A stretch of DNA of 64,000 nt from JAVVHE01 sp038238915 (GCA_038238915.1 JBBSFH010000001.1:225700-289699), one strand, 5' to 3'. Counted from the first letter of the stretch, positions 17,144 to 26,359 are shown. The notes: generated by a model not told the origin, from the letters alone. Program-made: numbers and translations.

Positions 17144-19771
17144 ATGCGCCACACGATCGCCGCCGCCGCCCTGCTGATAACCGCCGCCATCCCCGCACTC
17201 GCGCAGGGCTCGCCGCCTGTTGGCATCCTCCCCGATACGGTCACGCCCACCGCCTACCGCCTCGATTTCACCGTCGATCCAGCGCGCCCACGCTTCACCG
17301 GCCACACCGAGATCGAAATCCTCCTCAAGGCCCCCACCCGCGCGATCTACCTCCACGGCCGCGATCTCACCGTCACCCGCGTCCAGGGCCTCACCGGCCG
17401 CATGGTCGCCGACGAGGGCCACTATAAAGAGGTGCTCCCCACCGGCGTCGCGGAAATTCGATTCGATCGTCCCCTGCAGGCGGGCCGTCACACGCTGGTC
17501 ATCGATTACTCCGCCGCTTTCCAGTCGGGCGCATCGGGCCTCTACCGGGTCAAGGTCGGCGATAGCTGGTATGCCTACACCCAGTTCGAATCGATCGATG
17601 CCAGGCGGGCCTTCCCGTCCTTCGATCAGCCCGGCTACAAGACCCCCTTCACGATCAAGATCACCGCGCCCAGCGACCAGTATGTGGTTTCCAACGCGCC
17701 CGAGACCGGAGACACTCAGGCGGGCGCGATGAAGGTCCACACCTACGCGCCCACCAAACCGCTCCCGACCTATCTGGTCGCGCTCGCGATTGGACCGTTC
17801 GATGTCGTCACCACCAGCGCCGCGCCCAACAGCATCCGCTCCGAGCCACTGCAGATGCGCGGCATAGCCGAGCGTGGGCAGAAGGAGCGCCTCGCCTTCA
17901 CGATGGAAAACTCGCCCAAGCTGACTTCGCTGCTCGAGGAATATTTCGGCATCCCCTACCCCTATCCCAAGCTCGATCTCGTCGCCTCGCCGATCATGGG
18001 CGGCGCGATGGAGAATGCGGGCTTGATCACCTACGACGATACGATCATCCTCGTGAACAAGGATGCCCCGCCCCGCCAGACGCTGGGGCTGGGCTCGGTC
18101 GTCGCGCACGAGATCGCGCACCAGTGGTTCGGCGATCTCGTCACCCCCAAATGGTGGGACGATATCTGGCTGAACGAGAGCTTCGCCACTTGGGCGGCCG
18201 AAAAGGTGGCCAGCCGCTGGAACCCCGCAGCGGGAGCGGACGTGGCCGACCTGAACGGCGCGCTGCGCACGATGGACCTCGACAGCCAGGCGGCGGGCCG
18301 CCCGATCCGCCAGCGCATCGACCGCAACGAGCAGATCGACAGCGCCTTCGATAGCATCACCTACCAGAAGGGCGGCCAGGTGCTGCGCATGATGGAGGGT
18401 TATGTCGGCGAGGCCGCATGGCAGCGCGGCGTCCACCTCCACCTCACCCGCTACGCCTACGGCACCGCGACCGGCGACCAGTTCTTCGCCTCGATCGCGC
18501 AAGGTTCGGGCAAGCCGGGCGTGATCCCCGCCTTCCGCAGCTTCGTCGAACAGCAGGGCGTGCCACTCGTCACCGTGCGCGCGGCGAACGGCGGTGCGTA
18601 CACGCTTACCCAGGAACGCTATGTGCCAATCGGCGTGCGCCGCGGCGCGCCCCAGCTCTGGCAGATCCCCGTCTGCGCGCGCGCCGGGGAGGGCCGCGAG
18701 TGCACGTTGCTGACCAGCCGCACCGGCGGCCTCGCGCTCAAGGGCACGCAGCCGTGGATCATGCCCAACGCGGGCGGGCGCGGCTACTACCGTTTCGATC
18801 TCGATCCCGCCTCGTGGGATGCGCTCATCGCAGCCTCCCCCGGCCTCGCCCCCACCGAGGCGATGGCGACGGCAGACAGCCTGTGGGCGAGCTTCACCGC
18901 CGGCCGCGCGCCCTTCACCCAGGTCGTAAGCGGTGCGCGCGCGCTCGCGGGCCACAAGGAACGCTACGCCGCGACTTTCCTCCCCAACACTCTCGCCGGG
19001 CTGTCGCAGACCGAATTGTCGGCACAAGATCGCGCCAATTACGGCCGCATGGTCCACACATTGTTCACGCCGCGCCTCGCCGAACTCGGCCTCGATCTGC
19101 GCGCCGGGGCCTATGCCGCCGAACCGTCCGAACGCCGCGAACTGCGCCGCGTACTCGCAAACTATGTCGCGGACGAGGGCGGTGACCAGACCTACCGCGC
19201 CAGGATGCGCACCGCACTCGATGCGTCTCTCGGCGGAGACAAGGCCGCGCTCGATCCCGCGTTCCGCCCGCTCGCATTGCTGATCGCGGCGCAGGACGGA
19301 GGCGAGCCGATGGTGCAGCGCCTGTTCGATCGCCTCGTCGCGTCGAACGATCCGCAGGAGCGCAGCGAGATCGTGGGCGCGCTCTCGGGCATCGATCGCG
19401 CGCCGCTCGCATCGCGCGTAATCGCGCTCAGCCAGGACGCGCGCCTGCACAATCTGGAAGGCCTGCGCATGAGCATCGGCCTGATCCGCAACGCATCGAC
19501 GCGCGACGCGACCTACACGTTTGCGATCGGCAATTTCGATACGCTCACCAAGGCGACGCCGCTGATCGCGTCCAACCTGCTCGGCATCGGCTCGGGCTAT
19601 TGCTCGGAGGGGCGCGCGCGCCAGACCGAGGCGGACCTGCGGCCCAAGGTCGCCGCGCTGCACCTGAGTGCGCTCGAACTCGATCGCTCGGTCGAGCGCA
19701 TCCGCCAGTGCGCGGCGCTCAAGGCCGCCAAGGGCGCGGAGATCAGCGCGGGGCTGGCGAGCTTCCGCTAG
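17144..19771 (+). CDS. M1-family aminopeptidase, exported
   Basis: This zinc metallopeptidase removes N-terminal residues from peptides. The 875-residue protein begins with a signal peptide (MRHTIAAAALLITAAIPALA) after a good ribosome-binding site (gggga) and is probably periplasmic. The M1 hallmarks are the substrate-binding GGAMEN motif (MGGAMENAGL), the zinc site HEIAHQWFGD with the third ligand in NESFATWAAE, and a downstream YQKGG region. A C-terminal ERAP1-like helical domain follows. The start at 17144 is preferred over an upstream GTG at 17111 because it begins the signal peptide. Its stop overlaps the convergent sirtuin gene by 29 bases. Confidence 0.95.
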   Translation: MRHTIAAAALLITAAIPALAQGSPPVGILPDTVTPTAYRLDFTVDPARPRFTGHTEIEILLKAPTRAIYLHGRDLTVTRVQGLTGRMVADEGHYKEVLPTGVAEIRFDRPLQAGRHTLVIDYSAAFQSGASGLYRVKVGDSWYAYTQFESIDARRAFPSFDQPGYKTPFTIKITAPSDQYVVSNAPETGDTQAGAMKVHTYAPTKPLPTYLVALAIGPFDVVTTSAAPNSIRSEPLQMRGIAERGQKERLAFTMENSPKLTSLLEEYFGIPYPYPKLDLVASPIMGGAMENAGLITYDDTIILVNKDAPPRQTLGLGSVVAHEIAHQWFGDLVTPKWWDDIWLNESFATWAAEKVASRWNPAAGADVADLNGALRTMDLDSQAAGRPIRQRIDRNEQIDSAFDSITYQKGGQVLRMMEGYVGEAAWQRGVHLHLTRYAYGTATGDQFFASIAQGSGKPGVIPAFRSFVEQQGVPLVTVRAANGGAYTLTQERYVPIGVRRGAPQLWQIPVCARAGEGRECTLLTSRTGGLALKGTQPWIMPNAGGRGYYRFDLDPASWDALIAASPGLAPTEAMATADSLWASFTAGRAPFTQVVSGARALAGHKERYAATFLPNTLAGLSQTELSAQDRANYGRMVHTLFTPRLAELGLDLRAGAYAAEPSERRELRRVLANYVADEGGDQTYRARMRTALDASLGGDKAALDPAFRPLALLIAAQDGGEPMVQRLFDRLVASNDPQERSEIVGALSGIDRAPLASRVIALSQDARLHNLEGLRMSIGLIRNASTRDATYTFAIGNFDTLTKATPLIASNLLGIGSGYCSEGRARQTEADLRPKVAALHLSALELDRSVERIRQCAALKAAKGAEISAGLASFR

Positions 19772-20474
19772 GCGAGGCGGCGACGAGTACCTCGTCCACC
19801 CACGTGGGGACGAGGGTACCCGCGCGACCGGCGCGCGACCGCGCGAACCGCCCGCCCGTCGGCTCCAGATTGATCTCCAGCGTCGCCGCCCCAGCCGCGC
19901 GCGCCCATTCCACGAAACCCGCCGCCGGGTACACATTGCCGGATGTGCCGATGCTGACGAACAGATCGCACTCCGCGATCGCGTCCTCGATCGCGTCCAT
20001 CGCGTAAGGCATCTCGCCGAACCACACGATGTCGGGCCGCATCCGCGCGCGCACCCCGCACCCGGGACACGCCGGAGCATTCGCCAGCGGCGCGTCCCAC
20101 GCGTGGCGGCCATCGCACGCACGGCACCATGCGCGCCTCAGTTCGCCGTGCATGTGGATCAACCGCACCGATCCGGCGCGCTCGTGCAGATCATCGACGT
20201 TCTGCGTCACCAGCAGCAGCCCGCCGCGCCATTCGCGGTCGAGCCGCGCCAGCGCCACATGCGCGGCGTTGGGCTCCACATGGCGCAGATGCGTGCGCCG
20301 CGCGTCGTAGAACGCCTGCACCTGCGGGGGATCGCGCGCATACGCCTGCGGCGTCGCGACGTCCTCCACGCGGTGCCCTTCCCACAGCCCGTCGGCGGCG
20401 CGGAAGGTGGGCACGCCCGATTCGGCGGAAATTCCGGCGCCGGTCAGGATGACGATATTGCGCGGCTTCCCCAT
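19743..20474 (-). CDS. cobB: NAD-dependent protein deacylase, Sir2 family
   Basis: This class III sirtuin removes acyl groups from lysines using NAD. The 243-residue product starts MGKPRNIVILTGAGISAESG, the NAD-binding GAGxS motif. The catalytic region TQNVDDLHERAGS is followed by the histidine in HMHGEL. A four-cysteine zinc site is visible as C-x2-C (WCRAC) and, later, C-x2-C (CPGCG). The C-terminal GTSGNVYPAAGF loop binds the nicotinamide-ribose moiety. The 5' frame extension to 20711 overlaps dapB and is not needed. The gene diverges from dapB with about 40 bases between starts. Confidence 0.94.
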   Translation of the reverse strand: MGKPRNIVILTGAGISAESGVPTFRAADGLWEGHRVEDVATPQAYARDPPQVQAFYDARRTHLRHVEPNAAHVALARLDREWRGGLLLVTQNVDDLHERAGSVRLIHMHGELRRAWCRACDGRHAWDAPLANAPACPGCGVRARMRPDIVWFGEMPYAMDAIEDAIAECDLFVSIGTSGNVYPAAGFVEWARAAGAATLEINLEPTGGRFARSRAGRAGTLVPTWVDEVLVAASPSGSSPAPR

Positions 20475-20513
20475 CGCTGCCTTAATAGCGCCACGGCTGC
20501 GGGAGCGCGAGCA

Positions 20514-21296
20514 ATGGTCGATAAAGCCGGTGGCGTGAAACTCGGAGTCTTCGGCGCGGGTGGCCGTATGGGCCGCGAGATCATCGCCGCGATCGCGCGC
20601 AATCCGTTGGTCACGCTCGCGGGTGCGGTCGAGGCGGCGGGGCATCCCGTGGTCGGCGCGCATCTGTCGGGCGGGCTGGTGGTGTGCTCGAACGCGCGGG
20701 CGCTGGCGCACACCTCGGACGTACTGATCGATTTCACCGTACCCGGCGCGCTCGCCGTCAATCTGGATGCCGCCTGCGCCGCGCGCCGGCCGATCCTGAT
20801 CGGCACCACTGGCCTAACGCCCGCGCAGATGAAGGCGATCGATGCAGCGGCGCGCGAGATCGCGGTGCTGCAATCGGCGAACACCAGCCTCGGCGTGGCG
20901 GTGCTCGGCGCACTCATCGCGCAGGCGGCGGCGCGGTTGCCCGCGTGGCACGCCGAAATCGTCGAACTCCATCACTCGGACAAGGCGGATGCACCGTCGG
21001 GCACCGCGCTGCTGCTCGGCCAGGCGATCGCGCGCGGACGCGGCCACAGCCTGCCCGCGCCAAAAGCCGCGCGCACCGGCAAGCGCGCCGACGACGAGAT
21101 CGGCTTTGCCTCGCTGCGCGGCGGCACCTCGGCTGGCGAACATACGGTGCTGCTGCTCGGTGAAGGCGAACGGCTCGAACTCACGCACCGCGCCGAGACG
21201 CGCGCGGTGTTCGCGGTGGGCGCGGTCACCGCAGCGGCGTGGCTGAGCGGTCGCGCACCGGGTCGTTACACGATGGCGGACGTGCTCGGCACCTAG
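20514..21296 (+). CDS. dapB: 4-hydroxy-tetrahydrodipicolinate reductase
   Basis: This NAD(P)H-dependent enzyme acts in the lysine/diaminopimelate pathway. The 260-residue product shows the Rossmann motif GAGGRMGREI near the N-terminus. It also has the substrate-binding and catalytic signature ELHHSDKADAPSGTAL, with the two histidines and lysine expected at the active site. The ATG at 20514 gives the standard length. The stop overlaps the convergent DUF2244 gene by 4 bases, and nth follows in the same direction about 490 bases on. Confidence 0.96.
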   Translation: MVDKAGGVKLGVFGAGGRMGREIIAAIARNPLVTLAGAVEAAGHPVVGAHLSGGLVVCSNARALAHTSDVLIDFTVPGALAVNLDAACAARRPILIGTTGLTPAQMKAIDAAAREIAVLQSANTSLGVAVLGALIAQAAARLPAWHAEIVELHHSDKADAPSGTALLLGQAIARGRGHSLPAPKAARTGKRADDEIGFASLRGGTSAGEHTVLLLGEGERLELTHRAETRAVFAVGAVTAAAWLSGRAPGRYTMADVLGT

Positions 21297-21757
21297 CGAC
21301 GCCGCCAGCGCATCAACCCAGCCTCGATCACGCCGCGCACCTCCTCGCGCTCGGCGGCGGTGAGGAACGCACCGACAAGCACCCGCCGGCCACCACGCTC
21401 GGCAAGGAACAGCCGGTTGCCGCGTGGAAGCAAGGCTTCGAGTTCGACGCGCGCCGCGCCCGGCTCCATCCGCTCGGTCCGCGTCACGCCGCCCGGGCCG
21501 ATCGCGTGCCAGATCAGCGCGTCACCGACGAGGTGCACCTGTTCCCTCGCCTGCGCGGCCTTCGCGCTCGCATGCAGCGCCCACGCGAGCAGCGCCACGT
21601 CCGCCACGCCGAACACCGCGACCGGCCACGCGCCAAGCAGCACGAAGCGCACCGCACCCAGCAGCATGATCGCCGCCACCCCCGCCACCACGAGCCAGCG
21701 CTGCCGCTCCGCCATGGCGGCGTTGGGCCGCATCGTCAGATCGATATAGGTCGTCAC
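21293..21757 (-). CDS. DUF2244 family membrane protein
   Basis: A small membrane protein of about 154 residues of the DUF2244 type: a short N-terminal segment with a RPNAAM motif, two adjacent transmembrane helices (WLVVAGVAAIMLLGAVRF and AVFGVADVALLAWALHA), then a C-terminal beta-rich domain ending in basic residues (RWRRR). The GTG at 21757 (VTTYIDLTMRPN) is preferred because the family starts close to this point; an upstream alternative at 21811 would overlap nth. The function of the family is unknown. The gene is divergent from nth and convergent with dapB. Confidence 0.78.
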   Translation of the reverse strand: MTTYIDLTMRPNAAMAERQRWLVVAGVAAIMLLGAVRFVLLGAWPVAVFGVADVALLAWALHASAKAAQAREQVHLVGDALIWHAIGPGGVTRTERMEPGAARVELEALLPRGNRLFLAERGGRRVLVGAFLTAAEREEVRGVIEAGLMRWRRR

Positions 21758-21789
21758 CCGATCGCGCCTCGCTTGCAGAGCCAACGGTA

Positions 21790-22473
21790 ATGCGCTTGGG
21801 CGGTTGCACAATGCGACGCAAAGCCATCGAGGAGATGTTCCGCCGCTTCGCCGCCGCAGAACCCGAACCCAGGGGCGAACTCGCGCACGCGGATCCCTTC
21901 ACGCTGCTGGTGGCGGTGGTGCTGAGCGCGCAGGCGACCGACGCGGGGGTCAACCGCGCCACCCCCGGCCTCTTTGCCGCCGCGTCCACCCCGGCGGCAA
22001 TGGTCGAACTGGGCGAAGACAATGTGCGCCATCTGATCCGCACGATCGGTCTGTTCAACACCAAGGCCAAAAACCTGATCGCGCTCAGCCACGCACTGAT
22101 CGATCGCCACGGTGGCACGGTCCCCGCCGATCGCGAGGCTTTGCAGGCGCTGCCCGGCGTGGGACGCAAGACCGCCGCCGTCGTCATGCAGATGGCGTTC
22201 GGCGCGGAAACGATCGCGGTGGACACGCACGTGTTCCGCGTCTCGAACCGCACGGGTCTGGCTCCCGGCAAGACGCCCGATGCGGTCGAGGCCGCGCTGG
22301 AGAAAGCGGTTCCCAAACCATATCGCCGCCACGCGCACCACTGGCTAATCCTGCACGGCCGCTATGTCTGCATCGCGCGCAAGCCGCAGTGCTGGCGGTG
22401 CAGCATTACGGACCTGTGCGAATACACGCCCAAGACGCCCGGGCCAGCGGGTTCACAAAAGGTTCAACCCTGA
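21790..22473 (+). CDS. nth: Endonuclease III
   Basis: This bifunctional DNA glycosylase/AP lyase removes oxidised pyrimidines in base-excision repair. The 227-residue protein has the helix-hairpin-helix LPGVGRKTAAVV with the catalytic lysine (K127) and the catalytic aspartate D145 (VDTHVFR). A [4Fe-4S] ligand set C-x6-C-x2-C-x5-C is visible (CIARKPQC, CWRC, CSITDLC). The start at 21790 could be replaced by the in-frame ATG at 21811, which would remove seven unconserved residues. A short lipoprotein gene follows. Confidence 0.96.
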   Translation: MRLGGCTMRRKAIEEMFRRFAAAEPEPRGELAHADPFTLLVAVVLSAQATDAGVNRATPGLFAAASTPAAMVELGEDNVRHLIRTIGLFNTKAKNLIALSHALIDRHGGTVPADREALQALPGVGRKTAAVVMQMAFGAETIAVDTHVFRVSNRTGLAPGKTPDAVEAALEKAVPKPYRRHAHHWLILHGRYVCIARKPQCWRCSITDLCEYTPKTPGPAGSQKVQP

Positions 22474-22509
22474 AATCGGAGCTTCGGGTCAGCGTAAGGA
22501 GCACGCCCC

Positions 22510-22947
22510 ATGTCCCGCCGTCCCGCCCTGCTCGGGCTCGCCATTGCCGGTCTCTTGCTGGCGTCCTGCGCCCAGAAGCCCGCCCCGCGCGTCGCCGCCG
22601 CCCCGCCGCCGCCCGCTGCGGGCGGCGCCTCTCCTGCGGTCGCATCGCAAAGCTGCGTCGGTCTCCAGCAGATTCGCCAGTCGCTGGTGCGTTCGGACAA
22701 GGTGATCGATTTCGAGCTGAACGACGGCCGCATCCTTCGCAACCGTCTGCCCTATTCCTGCCCCCAGCTCGGCTTCGAACGCGCGTTCACCTACGCCACC
22801 TCGCTCAGCCAGCTCTGCTCGGTCGATATCATCACGGTCATCATCCAGGGCGGCGGCCCCTCGCGCGGTGCGAGCTGCGGGCTGGGACAGTTCACCCCGA
22901 TCTCGGCCGAAGACGCCAAGGCACCGCTCGCGGCGGCGGACCGGTAA
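22510..22947 (+). CDS. Putative lipoprotein of unknown function
   Basis: The 145-residue product starts with a lipoprotein signal peptide: MSRRPALLGLAIAGLLLASC, with a lipobox LASC and the acylated cysteine near residue 20. A Pro/Ala-rich spacer follows. The compact domain contains SQSCVGLQQIRQSLVRSDK, then NRLPYSCPQLGFERAF, LSQLCSVD and GASCGLGQF. Four evenly spread cysteines after the lipobox suggest two disulfides. Proteins of this size and pattern occur in sphingomonads, but I know of no function. It lies 36 bases after nth and is convergent with ppx/gppA. Confidence 0.8.
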   Translation: MSRRPALLGLAIAGLLLASCAQKPAPRVAAAPPPPAAGGASPAVASQSCVGLQQIRQSLVRSDKVIDFELNDGRILRNRLPYSCPQLGFERAFTYATSLSQLCSVDIITVIIQGGGPSRGASCGLGQFTPISAEDAKAPLAAADR

Positions 22948-22967
22948 CCAGCATCCACCGCGACGTC

Positions 22968-24539
22968 CTACGCCGGGCCCGAGGCGGCGGTCTTTTTCTT
23001 CGCGGTCAGCCCCAGCCCCATCGCCTCTGCAAGCGCCTTAAGCCGTCGGCGAACCGGAGGGGCCATCAGCGCCATCTGATCGGCGGGCATCCGCAGCCGA
23101 AGCGTCTCCCCGTCGCGCTCGAGCGAACTGCGCGCGATCGGACCCGCCGCGCCGCCGCTCAGCCTCTGCCCAAGCCGCAGCGCCAGTCCCCACGCTCGCG
23201 CGCGTTGCAGATCGTGCGCGTGCGCCAGCTCGCGCCACCTGCCATCACCGTTGGCCGGATCGTCCTCCTCGCCGCCACCGAAGCAGGCCTGGAGCGCCGC
23301 CGCAAGGATCGCGCGCTCGGGCAGCGTGATCGCCACCCACGGCCCGTGGAGCGCCGCATCCACAGCGCGAGCGGCGCGGAAATCGGGATTGGCGGACCAG
23401 CCGATATCCGAAAGGATTGCCGCCGCGTCGCGGATGCGCACCAGCGGCGCCAGATCGTCCGCGAACAGCGGCGCGATCCAGCGCGCAAGCACCGGGCCGG
23501 TATCGGCGAAGCGCCCGCTGCGCACGGCTTCGGCCTCGGCAGCGGCAAGCAGCGGATCGCGCGCGCGCTCGGCGTGAGACAGATCAAGATACAGCAGCCC
23601 CTCGCGCAGGCCGTAGGACGATGTGACGATCGATGACGAACCCGCGCGGCGCACCACTTCGCCGAGCAGTGCTGCGGCACCCGGCAGCGCCGGCACGCGT
23701 TCGCGCGCAAGATTGGGTACGGCAAGCAACGCCTTGGGTCCAAGCCCCTGCAGCGTGCGCGCGAGACGATCGGGTGCGTCCGCCGCCATCGTATATTGGT
23801 GGATCACCGGAAGCGGATGATCGACCAGCGCCATATCCAGATGCGCGAGCGCGCGCCACGAGCCGCCCACCGCGTAGAACGGCAGCCCGTCCCCCTCGCG
23901 CAGCCAGTCGATCTCGTCGAGCGCGGCGGCGATCAGCGAATCGAGAGCGCGCGCGCTCTCGTCACGCGCCGCGATGAGCTTGAGCGAACCCACCGGCACC
24001 GAGGCGCGCGCCTGTGGCTCGCCGCCCGATACCCGGATCAGTTCGAGGCTGCCCCCGCCCAGATCGCCGACAATCCCGTCCGCACCCGGGATCCCCGAGA
24101 TGACACCATAGGCCGAGCCGCGCGCCTCCGCCTCGCCGCTCAGGATCGCGATCGCGAGCCCGGTTTCGCGCTGGATGCGCTCGACGAACGCCGCGCCATT
24201 CGTGGCCTGACGGGTCGCGGCGGTGGCGACGCAGCGTGGGTGGGTGACCCCCATCGCGCGCGCCACCAGCGTGAAGCGCGCAAGCGACGCGAGTGCCACT
24301 TCCATCGCGTCCTGCTCCAGCGCGTCGCCCTCGGTGACGCCGCCGCCCAGACCCGCCATCACCTTTTCGTTGAACAGCATCGCTGGCGCGCGTGTGCCGC
24401 AGCGATACACCACCAGACGCACCGAATTGGAGCCGATGTCGATAACCGCCGATACGGCGGCGGGATCGTTCGCGGGCACGGGCAGCGGCGCGACAGGCAG
24501 AGGCGCGGGTGCGGCGGCGGCGGCGGCGATCTGGATCAT
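22968..24539 (-). CDS. ppx: Exopolyphosphatase / guanosine pentaphosphatase family protein
   Basis: An ASKHA-fold phosphatase of the Ppx/GppA family, which hydrolyses polyphosphate or pppGpp. The 523-residue product has the phosphate-binding loops IDIGSNSVRLVVYR and IVGDLGGGSLELI and the ATAATRQATNG segment. A C-terminal helical region follows. The choice between Ppx and GppA cannot be made by eye. An Ala/Pro-rich N-terminus precedes the conserved part. A 14-bp hairpin lies directly upstream of the start. The pst/pho genes are only a few kilobases away, so a link to phosphate storage is possible, but this is positional only. Confidence 0.92.
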   Translation of the reverse strand: MIQIAAAAAAPAPLPVAPLPVPANDPAAVSAVIDIGSNSVRLVVYRCGTRAPAMLFNEKVMAGLGGGVTEGDALEQDAMEVALASLARFTLVARAMGVTHPRCVATAATRQATNGAAFVERIQRETGLAIAILSGEAEARGSAYGVISGIPGADGIVGDLGGGSLELIRVSGGEPQARASVPVGSLKLIAARDESARALDSLIAAALDEIDWLREGDGLPFYAVGGSWRALAHLDMALVDHPLPVIHQYTMAADAPDRLARTLQGLGPKALLAVPNLARERVPALPGAAALLGEVVRRAGSSSIVTSSYGLREGLLYLDLSHAERARDPLLAAAEAEAVRSGRFADTGPVLARWIAPLFADDLAPLVRIRDAAAILSDIGWSANPDFRAARAVDAALHGPWVAITLPERAILAAALQACFGGGEEDDPANGDGRWRELAHAHDLQRARAWGLALRLGQRLSGGAAGPIARSSLERDGETLRLRMPADQMALMAPPVRRRLKALAEAMGLGLTAKKKTAASGPA

Positions 24540-24548
24540 GCAAGATTT

Positions 24549-24584
24549 CCGTCGATGAGGCGTGGATCAACGCCCCATCGACGG
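24549..24584 (-). promoter_or_regulatory. Strong hairpin immediately upstream of ppx start
   Basis: The arms 24549-24562 and 24571-24584 are complementary over 14 bases with a single mismatch, around an 8-base loop. In the ppx transcript the stem ends about 9 bases before the ATG, so its base overlaps the expected ribosome-binding position. It could restrain ppx translation or act as an attenuator after the small secreted-protein gene. A typical U-run is lacking. Confidence 0.5.
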
Positions 24585-24615
24585 CACCGGGCGCAAGCGC
24601 AAGCCGCTCGCGCGG

Positions 24616-24831
24616 TTACTTCGCGGCGGGAGCTGCCATCGGCTTGGCACCCGGCGCGTCGCACTTGGCGAACTTGCCCTTTGCGTCCTTGCAGCGAACC
24701 GCCTTGGCGGGCGCGGCGGGCGGGCACTTCATGAACTTGCCCTTCGCATCCTTGCACGGCGCGGCGGCGAGCGCGGGGGCGCCCACCACAAGCGAGATGG
24801 TGGCGAGTGCGATCAGGGTCGAACGGATCAT
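24616..24831 (-). CDS. Small secreted protein with duplicated CKDAKGKFxKC motif
   Basis: A 71-residue protein: a signal peptide (MIRSTLIALATISLVVGAPALA, cleaved after AAA) and a ~49-residue mature part. The mature part carries two near-identical copies of CKDAKGKFMKC / CKDAKGKFAKC separated by a Pro/Ala linker, and then an Ala/Pro/Lys tail. A good ribosome-binding site (ggagga) precedes the ATG at 24831; an upstream in-frame extension is not needed. Each copy has a Cys pair 9 residues apart and several lysines, suggesting a small disulfide loop or a metal/anion-binding element. Function unknown. It lies upstream of ppx on the same strand. Confidence 0.75.
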   Translation of the reverse strand: MIRSTLIALATISLVVGAPALAAAPCKDAKGKFMKCPPAAPAKAVRCKDAKGKFAKCDAPGAKPMAAPAAK

Positions 24832-24950
24832 TGCGATTTCCTCCCTCAGGTGGTTGCGCAGAAGACCACGCATACCGCCCGCGCGCAAGAGCGGACGGCC
24901 ATGTTCCGCCCCCCTAGCGGCCACGGTGAACCTCACCTAAATTACAGTCC

Positions 24951-25640
24951 ATGTTCAGGCGACTCACGGCCTATCTCGATTCGATCAAGGCGCGCGATCC
25001 CGCGCCGCGTTCGCGCTGGGAAGTGATGTTCTACCCGGGCGTCTGGGCGATGACGTTCCACCGCCTTGCGCACGCGATGTTCCGGCGAAACTGGTTCTTC
25101 GCCGCGCGGCTGGTGAACCTCAATGCGCGCCTGCTGACGGGCATCGAAATCCACCCCGGCGCACGGATCGGCCGACGGCTGTTCATCGATCACGGGTTCG
25201 TCGTGATCGGCGAAACCGCCGAGATCGGCGACGACGTGACGATTTACCAGTTCGTCACGCTGGGCGGCACCGATCCCTCGAACGGCGTTCCCGGCAAGCG
25301 CCACCCGACGTTGGCAGACGGCGTGATTGTCGGCTCGGGTGCTGCGATCCTCGGGCCGATCACGGTCGGCGCGGGTGCGCGAGTGGGCGCGAACGCGGTC
25401 GTCACGCGCGATGTCGCGGCGGGCGCGACCGTGGTCGGCATCCCGGCGCGCGCCACCCCGGTCAGCGCCGAGACGCACGAGCGCTTCCTCCCCTACGGCA
25501 CGCCGTGCGGCGGCCTCGATCCGCTGACCAGCCGGGTGGAGGTTCTCGCCGCCGAGATCGAACGGCTGCGCGCCGAACTGCGTACCGCGCGCATCGAGCT
25601 TGGCTGCGACGATCCCGCCGCCGAGGAGCGCGCCGCCTGA
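24951..25640 (+). CDS. cysE: Serine O-acetyltransferase
   Basis: This enzyme makes O-acetylserine, the precursor for cysteine synthesis. The 229-residue protein is the short form seen in many alphaproteobacteria. The left-handed beta-helix is visible as hexapeptide repeats (IEIHPGARIGRRLFIDHG, VVIGETAEIGDDVTIYQ, VTLGGT). The catalytic histidine is in FIDHG. A C-terminal heptad-like segment (EVLAAEIERLRAELRTARIE) probably forms a short coiled coil. The DUF2794 gene overlaps its stop by one base (TGATG). Confidence 0.93.
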   Translation: MFRRLTAYLDSIKARDPAPRSRWEVMFYPGVWAMTFHRLAHAMFRRNWFFAARLVNLNARLLTGIEIHPGARIGRRLFIDHGFVVIGETAEIGDDVTIYQFVTLGGTDPSNGVPGKRHPTLADGVIVGSGAAILGPITVGAGARVGANAVVTRDVAAGATVVGIPARATPVSAETHERFLPYGTPCGGLDPLTSRVEVLAAEIERLRAELRTARIELGCDDPAAEERAA

Positions 25641-25990
25641 TGGCGAGCGTGATCGCGTTTCCCGCGCCGTCCGCCCCCCGCACCTCCGCCCAGACCGTTT
25701 TCGACCGCGCGGAGCTTCTTGCGATCCTCGATCTCTACGGGCGCATGGTCGCCGCCGGGCTGTGGCGCGATTACGCGATCGATATGCACCGCGAAGCCGC
25801 CGTGTTCAGCGCCTTCAGACGGGCGAGCGAGCGGCCCGAAGTGGAATTGTGGAAACGCCCCGCGCTGCGCCACAAGCAGGGCATTTACGCGCTGGTGGGC
25901 GAGGCGGGCGCGGTGCTGAAACGCGGGGCCGATCTGCGCGGCGTGCTGGCCCCGGTCGAGCGCCGCCTGATGAAGCTCGTCGACGGATAG
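25640..25990 (+). CDS. DUF2794 family protein
   Basis: A 116-residue protein of the DUF2794 family, which is largely restricted to alphaproteobacteria. The family pattern is visible: FDRAELLAILDLYGRMVAAGLWRDYAID, then FSAFRRASERPEVELWKRP and a C-terminal KQGIYALVGEAGAVLKRG. No function is known. Its ATG overlaps the cysE stop codon, implying translational coupling. The taxonomic restriction of this family is one of the better clues that the window is alphaproteobacterial. Confidence 0.88.
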   Translation: MASVIAFPAPSAPRTSAQTVFDRAELLAILDLYGRMVAAGLWRDYAIDMHREAAVFSAFRRASERPEVELWKRPALRHKQGIYALVGEAGAVLKRGADLRGVLAPVERRLMKLVDG

Positions 25991-26359
25991 GCTGTTTGCC
26001 CTATTTACCTTGACTAATTAACCCATTCGGTTATGGGAGCGAGCAACCCCACCCTTTGTCATCCGCGCGCCGGCGCGGGGGCTGCGGGCGGGGCCAGGCA
26101 GACGCGCGGGCGGAATCACGGTTCCGGTTCGCGGGAACCATCGCGTGATCGCATTGCGGACACCGCGGGAATGCCGACTACCCGGAACTGGCCGATCGCG
26201 TTACGGCCAGAGCCCGCCCGCGCGTCCGCCGCTGAGCGAACCGATCCGGCAACCCCTCCCCCGACCGGCACGGGGCCAGGCCCGCCGCCACCGCCACGTC
26301 CGGTCGCCTCGCGCGGCGCGGGCCGCTCGCGCCTGCCCGCCGCCGATGCGCGATCGGGG
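25991..26359. other. 369-base gap without a recognisable gene
   Basis: The region lies between the convergent DUF2794 and phoB genes. It contains open frames on both strands, but their translations are low-complexity Arg/Pro/Ala sequence with no family resemblance or ribosome-binding site. A short 6-bp inverted pair (ggttcc/ggaacc near 26120-26140) is the only structure seen. No convincing terminator with a U-run was found. An unannotated small RNA cannot be excluded. Confidence 0.6.
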
